Positions 1-7,866 of a DNA stretch of 13,802 nt are shown piece by piece (the stretch's first letter is position 1; every line of letters starts with the position of its first letter). The notes under the pieces are model-generated. The model was not told where the DNA came from, did not search any database, and was given only the letters and a program-made list of their open reading frames with translations. Source of the stretch: Methylococcales bacterium (lineage in GTDB: Bacteria > Pseudomonadota > Gammaproteobacteria > Methylococcales > Methylomonadaceae); assembly GCA_023146575.1 (NCBI GenBank), contig JAGLBU010000040.1, forward strand, positions 1 through 13,802, given 5' to 3'. A program made the translations under genes and the position numbers.

Positions 1-703
1 GTAAATCAAAATCTTCACCGCCTAAAAAGGTATCACCATTGGTGGCTAATACTTCAAATTGATGCTCGCCTTCAATTTCAGCAATTTCAATGATAGAGAC
101 ATCAAAGGTACCACCGCCTAAATCATACACGGCAATGGTGGTATCGCCTTTCGGTTTGTCCATACCAAAGGCTAATGCCGCCGCCGTTGGCTCGTTGATG
201 ATTCGTTTAACGTCTAAACCTGCAATGCGTCCTGCATCTTTGGTGGCTTGGCGTTGGGAATCATTAAAATACGCAGGCACGGTAATAACGGCTTCAGTCA
301 CCGCTTCGCCTAAAAACGCTTCCGCATCTTTTTTAAGCTTCATCAAAATACGCGATGAAATTTCAGGGGCGGCCATTTTTTTACCATGACATTCGACCCA
401 CGCATCACCATTTTCAGCTTCGATGATTTTATAAGGCACCATTTTGATGTCTTTTTGCACGACTTTTTCTTTAAAACGACGACCGATTAAGCGTTTAATC
501 GCAAACAGTGTATTTTCAGGATTTGTAACGGCTTGACGTTTTGCCGACTGTCCGACTAATACTTCATCATCGGCTGTAAAAGCGATAATAGAAGGGGTTG
601 TACGCGCCCCTTCACTGTTTTCAATCACACGCGCCGTTCCATTTTCTAAAACAGCAACACAGGAATTAGTCGTTCCTAAGTCAATACCAATCATTTTACC
701 CAT
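1..703 (-). CDS. dnaK: Molecular chaperone DnaK (Hsp70), N-terminal part, cut by window edge
   Basis: Hsp70 chaperone: a cytoplasmic ATPase that binds and releases unfolded polypeptides with DnaJ and GrpE. Only the first 234 residues of a roughly 640-residue protein are present, because the frame runs off position 1. What remains is most of the nucleotide-binding domain: phosphate-1 loop [11 protein letters not shown] (residues 5-15), the catalytic-type Lys70 in [27 protein letters not shown] (142-158), [13 protein letters not shown] (168-180) and phosphate-2 loop [11 protein letters not shown] (193-203, Thr199). These residue numbers match E. coli DnaK. The ATG at 703-701 is preceded by AGGAG at ideal spacing. 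It lies 71 bp downstream of grpE on the same strand and has its own heat-shock-type promoter in that gap. No frameshift or missing active-site residue is visible. Confidence 0.98.
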   Translation of the reverse strand, partial: MGKMIGIDLGTTNSCVAVLENGTARVIENSEGARTTPSIIAFTADDEVLVGQSAKRQAVTNPENTLFAIKRLIGRRFKEKVVQKDIKMVPYKIIEAENGDAWVECHGKKMAAPEISSRILMKLKKDAEAFLGEAVTEAVITVPAYFNDSQRQATKDAGRIAGLDVKRIINEPTAAALAFGMDKPKGDTTIAVYDLGGGTFDVSIIEIAEIEGEHQFEVLATNGDTFLGGEDFDL

Positions 704-751
704 TGAATTCTCCTAAAGTTGTTGGTTATAAATTTTTATAAGTTGTTAATA

Positions 752-779
752 ATGTGGGGATGTCTATTTTAATTTCAAG
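752..779 (-). promoter_or_regulatory. Sigma-32-type heat-shock promoter for dnaK
   Basis: Read on the minus strand, CTTGAA (779-774) is followed by 14 nt and then CCCCACAT (759-752). This is a close match to the sigma-32 (RpoH) consensus CTTGAA - 13 to 15 nt - CCCCATNT. The -35 element overlaps the grpE stop codon (TGA at 777-775). The predicted start of transcription, near 745, leaves a leader of about 40 nt before the dnaK ATG. That dnaK is under RpoH is established in enterobacteria; its use at this site is inferred. Confidence 0.7.
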
Positions 780-1398
780 CGTTTTCAACGGCTTTTGCGA
801 CAACGACCATTGCAGGGCGAATGAGGCGACCATTTAAGCTATAGCCTTTTTGAAAAACATTTAAGACCGTGTTCGGTTCTGCATCCTCAGAGGGTTGCAT
901 AGTCATGGCTTGGTGTAGCTCAGGGTTAAATGCTTCTCCCATCGGGTTAATTTGTTCAACATTGAATTTTTTAAGCGCGGCTTCAAATTGTTTTAAAATT
1001 AGCTCATAGCCTTCCCGAACTTTTTGCATCTCTGCGCTGTCGCCTTCAACCGCTTGTAATGCCAACTCTAAACTGTCAATCACAGGCAGTAATTCTTTTG
1101 AAAATTTATTAAGGGCAAATTTATGTGCATTTTCTAAATCTTTTTGCGTTCGACGCTTTAAATTTTCCATTTCAGCTTGAATGCGTAAAGCTTTGTCCGA
1201 TTGTTCAGTGGCTTTTTGTTCAGCAAGCGCTAATTGTTTTTGTACCTCTTCAACACTGATATTTTCAGTTACGGTTTCTTCTGTTAGTACGTCATCAACG
1301 ATTTCTCCGACAACGTCTTTAATTGCTTCTTTATTAACAGTTTCTTGAGGCTCGCTGTCGGTTTTTTCTTGAGAATCGAGGGTTTCTTGCTCACTCAT
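775..1398 (-). CDS. grpE: Nucleotide exchange factor GrpE
   Basis: GrpE is the homodimeric cytoplasmic cofactor that releases ADP from DnaK and so resets the chaperone cycle. The 207-residue product has an acidic, low-complexity N-terminus (about 1-48), a long helical coiled-coil dimer region (about 50-115, including AEMENLKRRTQKD), and the C-terminal beta domain with the family signature GYSLNGRLIRPAMVVVAK (184-201). Length is normal for the family (about 200). The ATG at 1398 has a GGAG-type ribosome binding site about 12 nt upstream, slightly far but the only candidate. It is the first gene of a grpE-dnaK unit, an order common in bacteria although not used in E. coli, where grpE stands alone. 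A sigma-32-type promoter lies about 70 bp upstream. Confidence 0.97.
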   Translation of the reverse strand: MSEQETLDSQEKTDSEPQETVNKEAIKDVVGEIVDDVLTEETVTENISVEEVQKQLALAEQKATEQSDKALRIQAEMENLKRRTQKDLENAHKFALNKFSKELLPVIDSLELALQAVEGDSAEMQKVREGYELILKQFEAALKKFNVEQINPMGEAFNPELHQAMTMQPSEDAEPNTVLNVFQKGYSLNGRLIRPAMVVVAKAVENA

Positions 1399-1466
1399 GG
1401 TTGTAAAACTCCAAAATATATAAAGGTGATGATTAAAAGGATCTTTGTAAAATAGTTGAGGCTAAG

Positions 1467-1493
1467 ATGAGGGTTTGTAATTTGAAATTCAAG
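1467..1493 (-). promoter_or_regulatory. Sigma-32-type heat-shock promoter for grpE
   Basis: On the minus strand CTTGAA (1493-1488, extended to TGCCTTGAA) is separated by 14 nt from CCCTCAT (1473-1467, continuing CT). This fits the sigma-32 consensus CCCTTGAA - spacer - CCCCATNT with one mismatch in the -10 run of C. The spacer length is identical to that of the dnaK promoter. The -35 element abuts a plus-strand sigma-70-like -35 that could serve uvrA. No CIRCE (HrcA) inverted repeat was seen here. Confidence 0.7.
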
Positions 1494-1510
1494 GCAAAGC
1501 CAAATATTTT
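1482..1510 (+). promoter_or_regulatory. Possible sigma-70 promoter for uvrA
   Basis: TTGAAA (1482-1487) is followed after exactly 17 nt by TATTTT (1505-1510), an acceptable sigma-70 promoter reading towards uvrA with a leader of about 145 nt. It overlaps the divergent grpE heat-shock promoter. No other well-spaced pair stands out nearer to uvrA. TTGAAA (1613-1618) with TTATCT (1636-1641) is a weaker alternative. Confidence 0.35.
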
Positions 1511-1600
1511 ATACAGGCAAAGTACCTACAAAGAAGCTGTTAGAAATAGCGCAGAAGTTAAGTTGCTTACGATGATACGGTCTAAAACGGGTTTAAAAAA

Positions 1601-1624
1601 GGCTGTTATTTTTTGAAATAAGCC
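1601..1624 (+). other. Imperfect hairpin in the uvrA leader
   Basis: GGC at 1601-1603 pairs with GCC at 1622-1624, and TTATTT (1606-1611) pairs with AAATAA (1616-1621) around a TTTG loop, leaving a two-base bulge. A run of seven T (1641-1647) follows 16 nt later, which is too far for a normal intrinsic terminator. Its role is unknown; it may be a leader structure or chance in AT-rich DNA. Confidence 0.25.
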
Positions 1625-1662
1625 GTATATTATAGTTATCTTTTTTTAATTTTCTGACAACT

Positions 1663-4491
1663 ATGGATTCGATCAATATTAAAGGCGCAAGGACGCATAA
1701 TTTAAAAAATATTGATCTTTGTTTGCCGCGTGATCGGTTGATTGTCATTACAGGGCTTTCAGGTTCTGGAAAATCGTCTCTAGCCTTTGATACCTTATAC
1801 GCGGAAGGTCAACGGCGTTATGTGGAATCGTTATCGGCTTATGCGCGTCAATTTTTATCGTTAATGGAAAAGCCTGATGTGGATCATATTGAAGGTTTGT
1901 CGCCTGCGATTTCCATTGAACAAAAATCCACCTCCCATAACCCACGTTCAACCGTGGGGACGATTACCGAAATTCACGATTATTTACGCTTGTTATACGC
2001 CCGTGTCGGCACACCTTGTTGTCCTGAACATGGTGAATCTTTAGACGCGCAGACCATTCATCAAATGGTCGATCAAGTGTTAACACAGGATAAAAATCAA
2101 CGTTGGATGCTACTTGCGCCTGTGGTCAATCAGCGCAAAGGCGAGCATCTTCAACTTTTTACGGAATTGCAAGCACAAGGTTTTATTCGGGCGCGGATTA
2201 ATGGGGTACTCTATGAATTAGAATCGCCGCCAACGCTGGATTCACATAAAAAACATACGATTGAAGTGGTGATTGATCGGTTTAAAATTCGACAAGATTT
2301 ACGTGTACGGCTCACAGAATCCTTTGAAACCGCGCTACGAATGGCGAATGGTTTAGCGATTGTTATGCCGCTTGAATCAAGTGTTCAAATGAAATTAGTT
2401 TTTTCAAATAAATACGCCTGTCCAAAATGCGGTTATAGTTTAAGTGAGCTGGAGCCGCGAATTTTTTCGTTTAATAATCCTAAAGGGGCGTGTCCTGATT
2501 GCGAAGGTTTGGGGGTGACTCAATATTTTGAGGTTGAACGGGTGGTGAGTGATGCGAATCTCAGTTTAGCCAAAGGCGCAATTCGAGGCTGGAGTGAACG
2601 AAATCACTATTATTTTCAAATGTTATCGACGGTAGCAAAACAGTATGGCTTTAGTTTACGAGAACCTTTTTCGAAAATATCAAAAAAAAATCAAGCCATT
2701 ATTTTAGGTGGAAGCGGTGACGTAAGTCTTGATTTTGAGCTCAAGACCGACACGGGGAAAGTATTTTCTCGATCACGCCCTTTTGAAGGCATTATTGAGA
2801 ATATGAAGCGGCGTTATCATGAAACCGATTCTCAAAAAGTTCGCGAGGAATTATCTAAATATTTGGCTCAAAAAACCTGCCTTAGCTGTGGGGGGGAGCG
2901 TTTGAATCTTGCCGCCCGTCATGTTTTTATCAATAAAACCCCCTTACCAAAATTAAGCCAGTTATCCATCACGAACGCCTTAGATTTTTTTAAAAACTTA
3001 AGCCTTGAGGGTCATAAAGGGCAGGTTGCGGATAAAATTAATAAAGAAATTCAAGCGCGATTGGAATTTTTAGTCAATGTGGGTTTAAATTATTTGAGCT
3101 TAGACCGCAGTGCCGACACTTTGTCTGGGGGAGAGGCTCAGCGTATTCGTCTAGCAAGCCAAATCGGTGCAGGATTGGTGGGGGTCATGTATGTCTTGGA
3201 TGAGCCTTCTATTGGCTTACATCAGCGTGATAATCAGCGGTTATTAAAGACCTTATTTCAATTGCGCGACTTAGGAAATACCGTCATTATGGTCGAACAT
3301 GATGAAGAGGCGATTCGCGCGGCAGACTATATTGTCGATATAGGGATAGGGGCAGGTATTCATGGCGGTGCTATTGTAGCTCAGGGTTCGGTGGCTGACA
3401 TTATTAAGAAAAAAGCCTCATTAACAGGTCAATATTTATCCAAACAACAAACAATAGCGATTCCAAAGCGTTTGGTAAAGATGGATAAAAACAAACAAAT
3501 TGTGGTTCGTAAAGCCAGCGGTCATAACCTTAAAAAAGTGGATGTGCAATTTCCGATTGGTTTACTCACCTGCGTGGCAGGGGTGTCAGGTTCTGGGAAA
3601 TCAACGTTGGTCAATGAAACCCTTTATCGCACGATTGCACGGGTGTTGAATAAAGCCACTTTAAAAGCTGCCCCGTGTGGTGGGGTTGAAGGGTTGGAGC
3701 ATATTGATAAAGTCATTAATATTAACCAAAGCCCGATTGGACGGACACCACGATCAAATCCTGCGACCTATACAGGCATTTTCACCCCGATCCGCGAATT
3801 ATTTGCTGCCACCCCCGAAGCCCGTTCTCGTGGTTATACCCCAGGGCGTTTTAGCTTTAATATTAAAGGGGGGCGCTGTGAAACCTGTCGAGGTGATGGA
3901 CTGATTAAAGTAGAAATGCACTTTTTACCTGATGTTTTTGTACCCTGCGATCACTGTAAAAGTCAGCGTTATAATCGTGAAACCTTGGATATTCAGTATA
4001 AAGGTAAAAATATTCACGAAATTTTAGCCATGACGGTGGAAGATGCTAGCCAATTTTTTAAGGCGATTCCTGTGCTGGCAAAAAAGTTAAACATGCTTAT
4101 GGAGGTTGGGCTAAGCTATTTAACACTCGGACAAAATGCAGTCACTTTATCGGGTGGCGAAGCACAGCGGGTTAAATTGGCAAAAGAGCTTTCTAAGCGC
4201 GATACGGGTAAAACCCTTTATATTTTGGATGAACCCACCACAGGGTTGCATTTTCATGATATAAAACAACTGCTCGCGGTATTGCATACTTTGCGCGATC
4301 ATGGTAATACTATTATCGTTATTGAACATAATTTGGATGTGATTAAAACGGCTGATTGGGTGATTGATATGGGACCTGAAGGCGGTGAGGGTGGTGGTTT
4401 TTTGGTAGCAAAAGGCACACCAAAACAATTATCCAAACATCCGAGTTCTTATACAGGCTTTTATTTAAAGCAACTTTTTAATGCCCTTTAA
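1663..4491 (+). CDS. uvrA: Excinuclease ABC subunit A (UvrA)
   Basis: UvrA is the damage-recognition ATPase of nucleotide excision repair; it dimerises, loads UvrB at lesions and then leaves. The 942-residue product matches E. coli UvrA (940) end to end. Visible elements: first Walker [10 protein letters not shown] (31-39), first zinc finger (Cys253, 256, 277, 280), first ABC signature LSGGEAQR (487-494) and Walker B VLDEPS (Asp513), second Walker [10 protein letters not shown] (640-648), second zinc finger (Cys739, 742, 762, 765) that contacts DNA, second LSGGEAQR (829-836) and Walker B ILDEPTTG (Asp856). The start ATG fits the family N-terminus ([17 protein letters not shown]), yet no Shine-Dalgarno sequence precedes it. 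It is divergent from grpE, and the next gene on its strand begins 19 bp after its stop. I could not find a LexA box upstream. Confidence 0.98.
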   Translation: MDSINIKGARTHNLKNIDLCLPRDRLIVITGLSGSGKSSLAFDTLYAEGQRRYVESLSAYARQFLSLMEKPDVDHIEGLSPAISIEQKSTSHNPRSTVGTITEIHDYLRLLYARVGTPCCPEHGESLDAQTIHQMVDQVLTQDKNQRWMLLAPVVNQRKGEHLQLFTELQAQGFIRARINGVLYELESPPTLDSHKKHTIEVVIDRFKIRQDLRVRLTESFETALRMANGLAIVMPLESSVQMKLVFSNKYACPKCGYSLSELEPRIFSFNNPKGACPDCEGLGVTQYFEVERVVSDANLSLAKGAIRGWSERNHYYFQMLSTVAKQYGFSLREPFSKISKKNQAIILGGSGDVSLDFELKTDTGKVFSRSRPFEGIIENMKRRYHETDSQKVREELSKYLAQKTCLSCGGERLNLAARHVFINKTPLPKLSQLSITNALDFFKNLSLEGHKGQVADKINKEIQARLEFLVNVGLNYLSLDRSADTLSGGEAQRIRLASQIGAGLVGVMYVLDEPSIGLHQRDNQRLLKTLFQLRDLGNTVIMVEHDEEAIRAADYIVDIGIGAGIHGGAIVAQGSVADIIKKKASLTGQYLSKQQTIAIPKRLVKMDKNKQIVVRKASGHNLKKVDVQFPIGLLTCVAGVSGSGKSTLVNETLYRTIARVLNKATLKAAPCGGVEGLEHIDKVININQSPIGRTPRSNPATYTGIFTPIRELFAATPEARSRGYTPGRFSFNIKGGRCETCRGDGLIKVEMHFLPDVFVPCDHCKSQRYNRETLDIQYKGKNIHEILAMTVEDASQFFKAIPVLAKKLNMLMEVGLSYLTLGQNAVTLSGGEAQRVKLAKELSKRDTGKTLYILDEPTTGLHFHDIKQLLAVLHTLRDHGNTIIVIEHNLDVIKTADWVIDMGPEGGEGGGFLVAKGTPKQLSKHPSSYTGFYLKQLFNAL

Positions 4492-4510
4492 CCCTTAATT
4501 TATAATCACT

Positions 4511-6163
4511 ATGAGACTATTACAGCATATTTTTCTTATCTCAATTATCGTGTTCTATAGTGATATAAATTATGCTATTAGTGCTACGCCCTCGGTCTTT
4601 AATCCCCCTGTTTTGCCCTCTAGCTCTAAAAAACCCTCGAGCTCTAAACCCTCCAAAACTACACTCTCTAGTTCTACGCCTTCCAGCGATAAATTAATTA
4701 TTGAAATTGTTAATACCCTCCTCGAAACCACGCCTGTTGAAAAAAAAACCACTAAAGAACTTTATAAATTATCCGAACAAAAACCTGTTTGGACGAGTGA
4801 TAAAAATATAAAAGCAGCGTTTAAATTATTAGGCAATGCGCATCGAAAGGGCTTAAAAAATAAAGACTACAAAGTCGAGTGGCTAAAAACCAAGTGGAAA
4901 TTTTTAAAAAATGCAAAATTTCCCTCGTTTCATCAAGTGGCATTGTTTGATAGTACGTTAAGCAATAGTGTTTTACATTATTATTCAGATACCCGTTATG
5001 GTCGTATTAAGACCAGAAGAGTCGGGGCTTTTTTAGAACAAAATAAAAAAGTGCCTGAGTTTACTCAAAAAATTTGGGATGCTATCCAAAATGAGCAGTT
5101 AGTTGAATTAGAGGAAGAATTCGAACCTACACTTTTTTTGTATGAAAATTTAAAAAGAGCATTGAATAATTATCAAGATGCCTATGAGCAAGACCCTAAA
5201 GGTTTTAAAAGTGGTAAAACTTTAAAAAAAGGTGGCAAAGGGGAGCAGGTTGCACGATTACGGCGTTTATTAATAACGATGGAAGACTTTCCTGTTGATA
5301 AAGATGGTCAGCCTAAAAATACCACGGCGGCAGAGAATGTTTTCGATAAATCCTTGGTTGAAGCACTTAAAAATTATCAAGGTCGTCATTGGCTTAAAAA
5401 AACAGGCTATGTGGATAACCGAACCTTAAAAACTTTAAACCATCCTTTACCAAAACGGATTGAAAAAATAGAACTGGGCTTAGAGCGTTTACGTTGGCAG
5501 CCCCATTACACAGAAAACCGCTTGATTTTGGTGAATATTCCCAGTTTTCGCTTATGGGCTTATAATAATTTAGATGAAAAACCGTTTACGATTCGAGTGG
5601 TAGTGGGTAAAACCAAAGGACATAAAACCCCAACGTTAAGTTCAAAAATGGGGCATGTGGTGTTTCGACCTTACTGGGGCATCCCTAGTAGTATCTTGAA
5701 AAAAGAAATTTACCCTGCGATGAAACGTGATCCGAGTTATCTAAAACGCAAGGGTATGGAAATGACCAGGGGAGGGCGTGTGCGTCAAAAACCAGGGGGT
5801 CGAAACGCGCTTGGGTTGGTTAAATTTATTTTTCCAAATCGTCATGCTATTTATTTACATGATACGCCGTCTAAAAGTTTATTTCGTCGTTCACGAAGGG
5901 ATTTTAGTCATGGTTGCGTTCGGGTGTCACAACCAGGAGATCTTGCCGCCTATCTATTAGGTTGGAAAAAAGCCAACGTTAAAAAAGCCATGCATAAAGG
6001 CAAAAATAATAGATGGGTCAAGGTAAAAGGAAAAATTCCCGTTATGATTATGTATAGCACCGCATTAGCGAGGACAGGGCCTGGAGTTACTTTTATTGGT
6101 GATGTGTATGGTAAAGACGCGACCCTTAAACGACTTTTAAATCAACGACACCACTCTATCTAG
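4511..6163 (+). CDS. Exported L,D-transpeptidase, YcbB/LdtD type
   Basis: Predicted periplasmic enzyme that makes 3-3 crosslinks in peptidoglycan by L,D-transpeptidation. The 550-residue product begins with a Sec signal peptide (hydrophobic LLQHIFLISIIVFYS, likely cleavage near residue 22-25) and a Ser/Pro/Lys-rich linker (about 35-60). A helical scaffold region (about 62-225) follows, then a peptidoglycan-binding-1 domain (about 236-310, LKKGGKGEQVARLRRLL) and a YkuD catalytic domain (about 335-515). The catalytic motif is complete: His450 in YLHDTP and HGCVRV at 467-472, with nucleophile Cys469. Domain order matches LdtD (615 aa in E. coli), a little shorter. The protein is very lysine-rich and basic, which fits wall contact. 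It lies 19 bp after uvrA with no obvious ribosome binding site, so it is probably transcribed with uvrA. Its last 8 bp overlap the end of convergent folP. The exact paralogue name is uncertain. Confidence 0.93.
   Translation: MRLLQHIFLISIIVFYSDINYAISATPSVFNPPVLPSSSKKPSSSKPSKTTLSSSTPSSDKLIIEIVNTLLETTPVEKKTTKELYKLSEQKPVWTSDKNIKAAFKLLGNAHRKGLKNKDYKVEWLKTKWKFLKNAKFPSFHQVALFDSTLSNSVLHYYSDTRYGRIKTRRVGAFLEQNKKVPEFTQKIWDAIQNEQLVELEEEFEPTLFLYENLKRALNNYQDAYEQDPKGFKSGKTLKKGGKGEQVARLRRLLITMEDFPVDKDGQPKNTTAAENVFDKSLVEALKNYQGRHWLKKTGYVDNRTLKTLNHPLPKRIEKIELGLERLRWQPHYTENRLILVNIPSFRLWAYNNLDEKPFTIRVVVGKTKGHKTPTLSSKMGHVVFRPYWGIPSSILKKEIYPAMKRDPSYLKRKGMEMTRGGRVRQKPGGRNALGLVKFIFPNRHAIYLHDTPSKSLFRRSRRDFSHGCVRVSQPGDLAAYLLGWKKANVKKAMHKGKNNRWVKVKGKIPVMIMYSTALARTGPGVTFIGDVYGKDATLKRLLNQRHHSI
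4616..4648 (+). repeat. Short tandem repeat encoding the Ser/Lys/Pro linker
   Basis: CCCTCTAGCTCTAAA (4616-4630) recurs as CCCTCGAGCTCTAAA (4634-4648), 18 bp apart and in frame. A degenerate CCCTCC start follows, then related Ser codons to about 4687. It encodes the SSSKKPSSSK-type linker behind the signal peptide of the L,D-transpeptidase. Such tracts often change length between strains by slippage. Confidence 0.6.
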
Positions 6164-6974
6164 CTTGTTTAATCGCCCAAGCCACATCAAGCGCTTGGCG
6201 GTTTTCCTTGACATCATGCACTCTAAAAATATTTACCCCCGCCATCACGCCTAATGCGGTGGTGGCAGTCGTGGCGGCGATGAGTTCAGAAGGCTCGGTT
6301 ATATTACAAACATCCCCCATAAACCGTTTACGGCTTGTCCCTAATAAAACAGAAAACGGGGTCGCGACAAATTGATCTAAATGCTTGAGTAATTCAAGGT
6401 TGTCTTGTTTTCGTTTGCCAAAGCCAATACCCACATCAATCGTAATATTTTCTTGTTTAATTCCTGCAGCCGCAGCTTGATGAACGCTATGAGTTAAACT
6501 GGCTAAAATTTCGCTGATGACATTATCGTAATGAGGATTATCCTGCATCGTTTGTGGTGTGCCTTGCATGTGCATTAAAACAATAGGGCAATTTGCTTTG
6601 GCGGCGACCTTTAAAAGTTCTGGGTCGCGCCCGCCTGAAACATCATTAATAATCGTTGCCCCTGCGTCTAATGCCGCTTTTGCTACTGTGCCAAGTGTTG
6701 TGTCTATACTAATCTGAATAGCGTTAGATAACTGTGTGCGGATGGCTTTAATGATTGGGATGACCCTTGCAATTTGCTCTCCAGAAGACACAGAAATTGA
6801 ATTCGGTCGGGTTGACTCGCCCCCAATATCAATAATATTAGCCCCTTCTGAGATCATTTTTTGAGCCTGCTGTAAGGCTTCATCTGCGTGGTTATAACGA
6901 CCTCCATCGGAGAAACTATCGGGAGTGACATTTAAAATTCCCATAATCAAAGGTTTTTCAAGCGCGTTAAACAT
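6156..6974 (-). CDS. folP: Dihydropteroate synthase FolP
   Basis: Cytoplasmic enzyme that joins 6-hydroxymethyl-7,8-dihydropterin diphosphate to p-aminobenzoate in folate synthesis; the sulfonamide target. The 272-residue TIM-barrel protein carries both family signatures: MGILNVTPDSFSDGGRY (11-27) and GANIIDIGGESTRP (44-57). Also present are SIDTT (89-93), IINDVSGG (108-115), IDVGIGFGK (179-187, with Val where many enzymes have Pro), LGTSRKRF (211-218) and RVHDV (251-255). The loops look like a normal chromosomal enzyme; I see no Sul-type Phe-Gly insertion. The ATG at 6974 has GGAG 8 nt upstream. The start is only 19 bp from the end of the upstream Rpn-type nuclease gene, so transcription from that cassette may reach folP. 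A TATAAT box at 6998-6993 (minus strand) is close by. The usual neighbour ftsH is absent. Confidence 0.97.
   Translation of the reverse strand: MFNALEKPLIMGILNVTPDSFSDGGRYNHADEALQQAQKMISEGANIIDIGGESTRPNSISVSSGEQIARVIPIIKAIRTQLSNAIQISIDTTLGTVAKAALDAGATIINDVSGGRDPELLKVAAKANCPIVLMHMQGTPQTMQDNPHYDNVISEILASLTHSVHQAAAAGIKQENITIDVGIGFGKRKQDNLELLKHLDQFVATPFSVLLGTSRKRFMGDVCNITEPSELIAATTATTALGVMAGVNIFRVHDVKENRQALDVAWAIKQAR
6177..6205 (+). terminator. Possible weak terminator of the L,D-transpeptidase transcript, inside folP
   Basis: CCAAGC (6177-6182) pairs perfectly with GCTTGG (6193-6198) around a 10-nt loop, and a run of four T follows (6202-6205). It begins 13 nt after the stop of the plus-strand gene, but lies within the 3' coding end of folP. 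The short stem and T-run make it weak. Confidence 0.3.
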
Positions 6975-6993
6975 GTATCAAACTCCAAAATAA

Positions 6994-7092
6994 TTATATT
7001 TTCTGTAAATCTTCTATTGAAATTCCCGTTATTTCAGAAATTAAATCTAAACCCAAGCCTTTTTTTATCATGGCTTTTGCACTTTTTTTCAT
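6994..7092 (-). CDS. Possible intragenic small protein from the C-terminal end of the Rpn gene
   Basis: Within the nuclease gene and in the same frame, ATG at 7092-7090 (Met259) is preceded by AGAGGAAGGA (7102-7093), a stronger Shine-Dalgarno sequence than the one at the gene's own start. Initiation here would give a 32-residue peptide, MKKSAKAMIKKGLG onward, covering the basic helical C-terminal tail. Intragenic small proteins from the C-terminus of Rpn nucleases have been reported in E. coli as inhibitors of the full-length toxin; applying that here is inference. The purine-rich stretch also encodes the common family tail KEEG, so it could be coincidental. Confidence 0.35.
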   Translation of the reverse strand: MKKSAKAMIKKGLGLDLISEITGISIEDLQKI

Positions 7093-7866
7093 TCCTTCCT
7101 CTTTTCCTTGTTCAAACCCTTTTTCGGTTGCAAAATCCAAACAAGCTTTATTATCCCATCGGGCTTTTACATCTTGTTGATACGAAAATTGCTCATCTTT
7201 CCCTAACGCTAAAAATTCAGCGACCTCAAATGCTTCTTGCAATAAATCATCTTTTTTTAATATTTCAGGGACTTCTGTCATGTTGGCTAAATTATTTAAA
7301 TAATACAACCAGTAATCTAAATGGGTGGCTAATTCACTTTCTTTTTTCCGAAATTTTGGCATTTCTAAATAGTAATACGTCAATTTATCATAAAAAACAG
7401 ACTTATCTTTGCAATCAAGCAATTGTACTTTGGTTAAATAATCCTTATTATCTCGGTTTTCTTTGAGGCGCATATCATCAAAGGTGAATTCGAGAATACC
7501 TATAAAATATATTCTAGTGAGTCGATAATCCCAGTCACCTTTTTCAGATTGTTCTTGAATAGGAAAGGAGGTGTAATAAACGCTTCGGTCTTTAAAATAT
7601 TTTTGCTGTGAGCGTTGTAATTCGACTATGAATTTATTATTTTTTTCATCAGTGCAATACACATCAAAAATCGCTTTTCTATCAATAATATTCAGACCTA
7701 ATTTTTCTAGATTACGATAACTGATATTGATTATTTTATAATTTAATTCCAATAAATCATTTAAAAAACTAATTAAAAATCGTTTATTTTCTTCCTTCCC
7801 AAAAATGTGTTTAAAGCCAAAATCGGTAAAAGGGTTGATGTATTTATCTTTTATCATTAGGCTCAC
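6994..7866 (-). CDS. Rpn family PD-(D/E)XK nuclease / putative transposase
   Basis: The 290-residue product belongs to the Rpn/TIGR01784 family (PDDEXK_2-like), proteins first annotated as transposases and now linked to recombination-promoting DNA cleavage and, in some cases, phage defence. Evidence: the family N-terminus YINPFTDFGFKHIFG (9-23), the nuclease core with Asp68 in IFDVYC and Glu82-Leu-Gln84 in FIVELQ, SVYYTSFPIQEQ (95-106), and the family C-terminus with Gly/Glu/Lys-rich EQGKEEG and ISEITGISIEDLQKI. The active-site pattern looks intact. The start given is GTG at 7866, sharing GTGA with the TGA of the upstream regulator gene; an ATG at 7857-7855 (product MIKDKYINPF) is equally plausible. 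Both imply translational coupling to the regulator. No terminal inverted repeats flank it, so it is not itself a recognisable insertion sequence. A possible internal start is listed separately. Confidence 0.85.
   Translation of the reverse strand: MSLMIKDKYINPFTDFGFKHIFGKEENKRFLISFLNDLLELNYKIINISYRNLEKLGLNIIDRKAIFDVYCTDEKNNKFIVELQRSQQKYFKDRSVYYTSFPIQEQSEKGDWDYRLTRIYFIGILEFTFDDMRLKENRDNKDYLTKVQLLDCKDKSVFYDKLTYYYLEMPKFRKKESELATHLDYWLYYLNNLANMTEVPEILKKDDLLQEAFEVAEFLALGKDEQFSYQQDVKARWDNKACLDFATEKGFEQGKEEGMKKSAKAMIKKGLGLDLISEITGISIEDLQKI

Noticed and set aside
90..389. Open frame of 99 codons on the plus strand
   Set aside because: It is antisense to the conserved dnaK coding sequence, and its product resembles no protein family.
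726..741. Palindrome TTATAAA-TT-TTTATAA between grpE and dnaK
   Set aside because: Entirely A/T, too weak to act as a terminator or attenuator, and expected by chance in AT-rich DNA.
1399..1662. LexA (SOS) box expected upstream of uvrA
   Set aside because: I searched for CTGT-N8-ACAG. Only half sites occur (CTGT at 1538 and 1603, ACAG near 1513), none correctly paired.
4501..4506. TATAAT just upstream of the L,D-transpeptidase as a promoter
   Set aside because: It lies 4 nt before the ATG, so transcription would start inside the gene, and no -35 is correctly spaced.
6156..6974. Acquired sulfonamide-resistance-type dihydropteroate synthase
   Set aside because: The sequence has ordinary chromosomal FolP motifs and none of the Phe-Gly loop insertion typical of Sul enzymes; no integron or transposon genes nearby.
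7017..7466. Open frame of 149 codons on the plus strand with hydrophobic content
   Set aside because: It lies wholly antisense to the intact rpn-type nuclease; its Leu/Phe richness comes from reading Lys/Glu codons in reverse, and it has no promoter or ribosome binding site.
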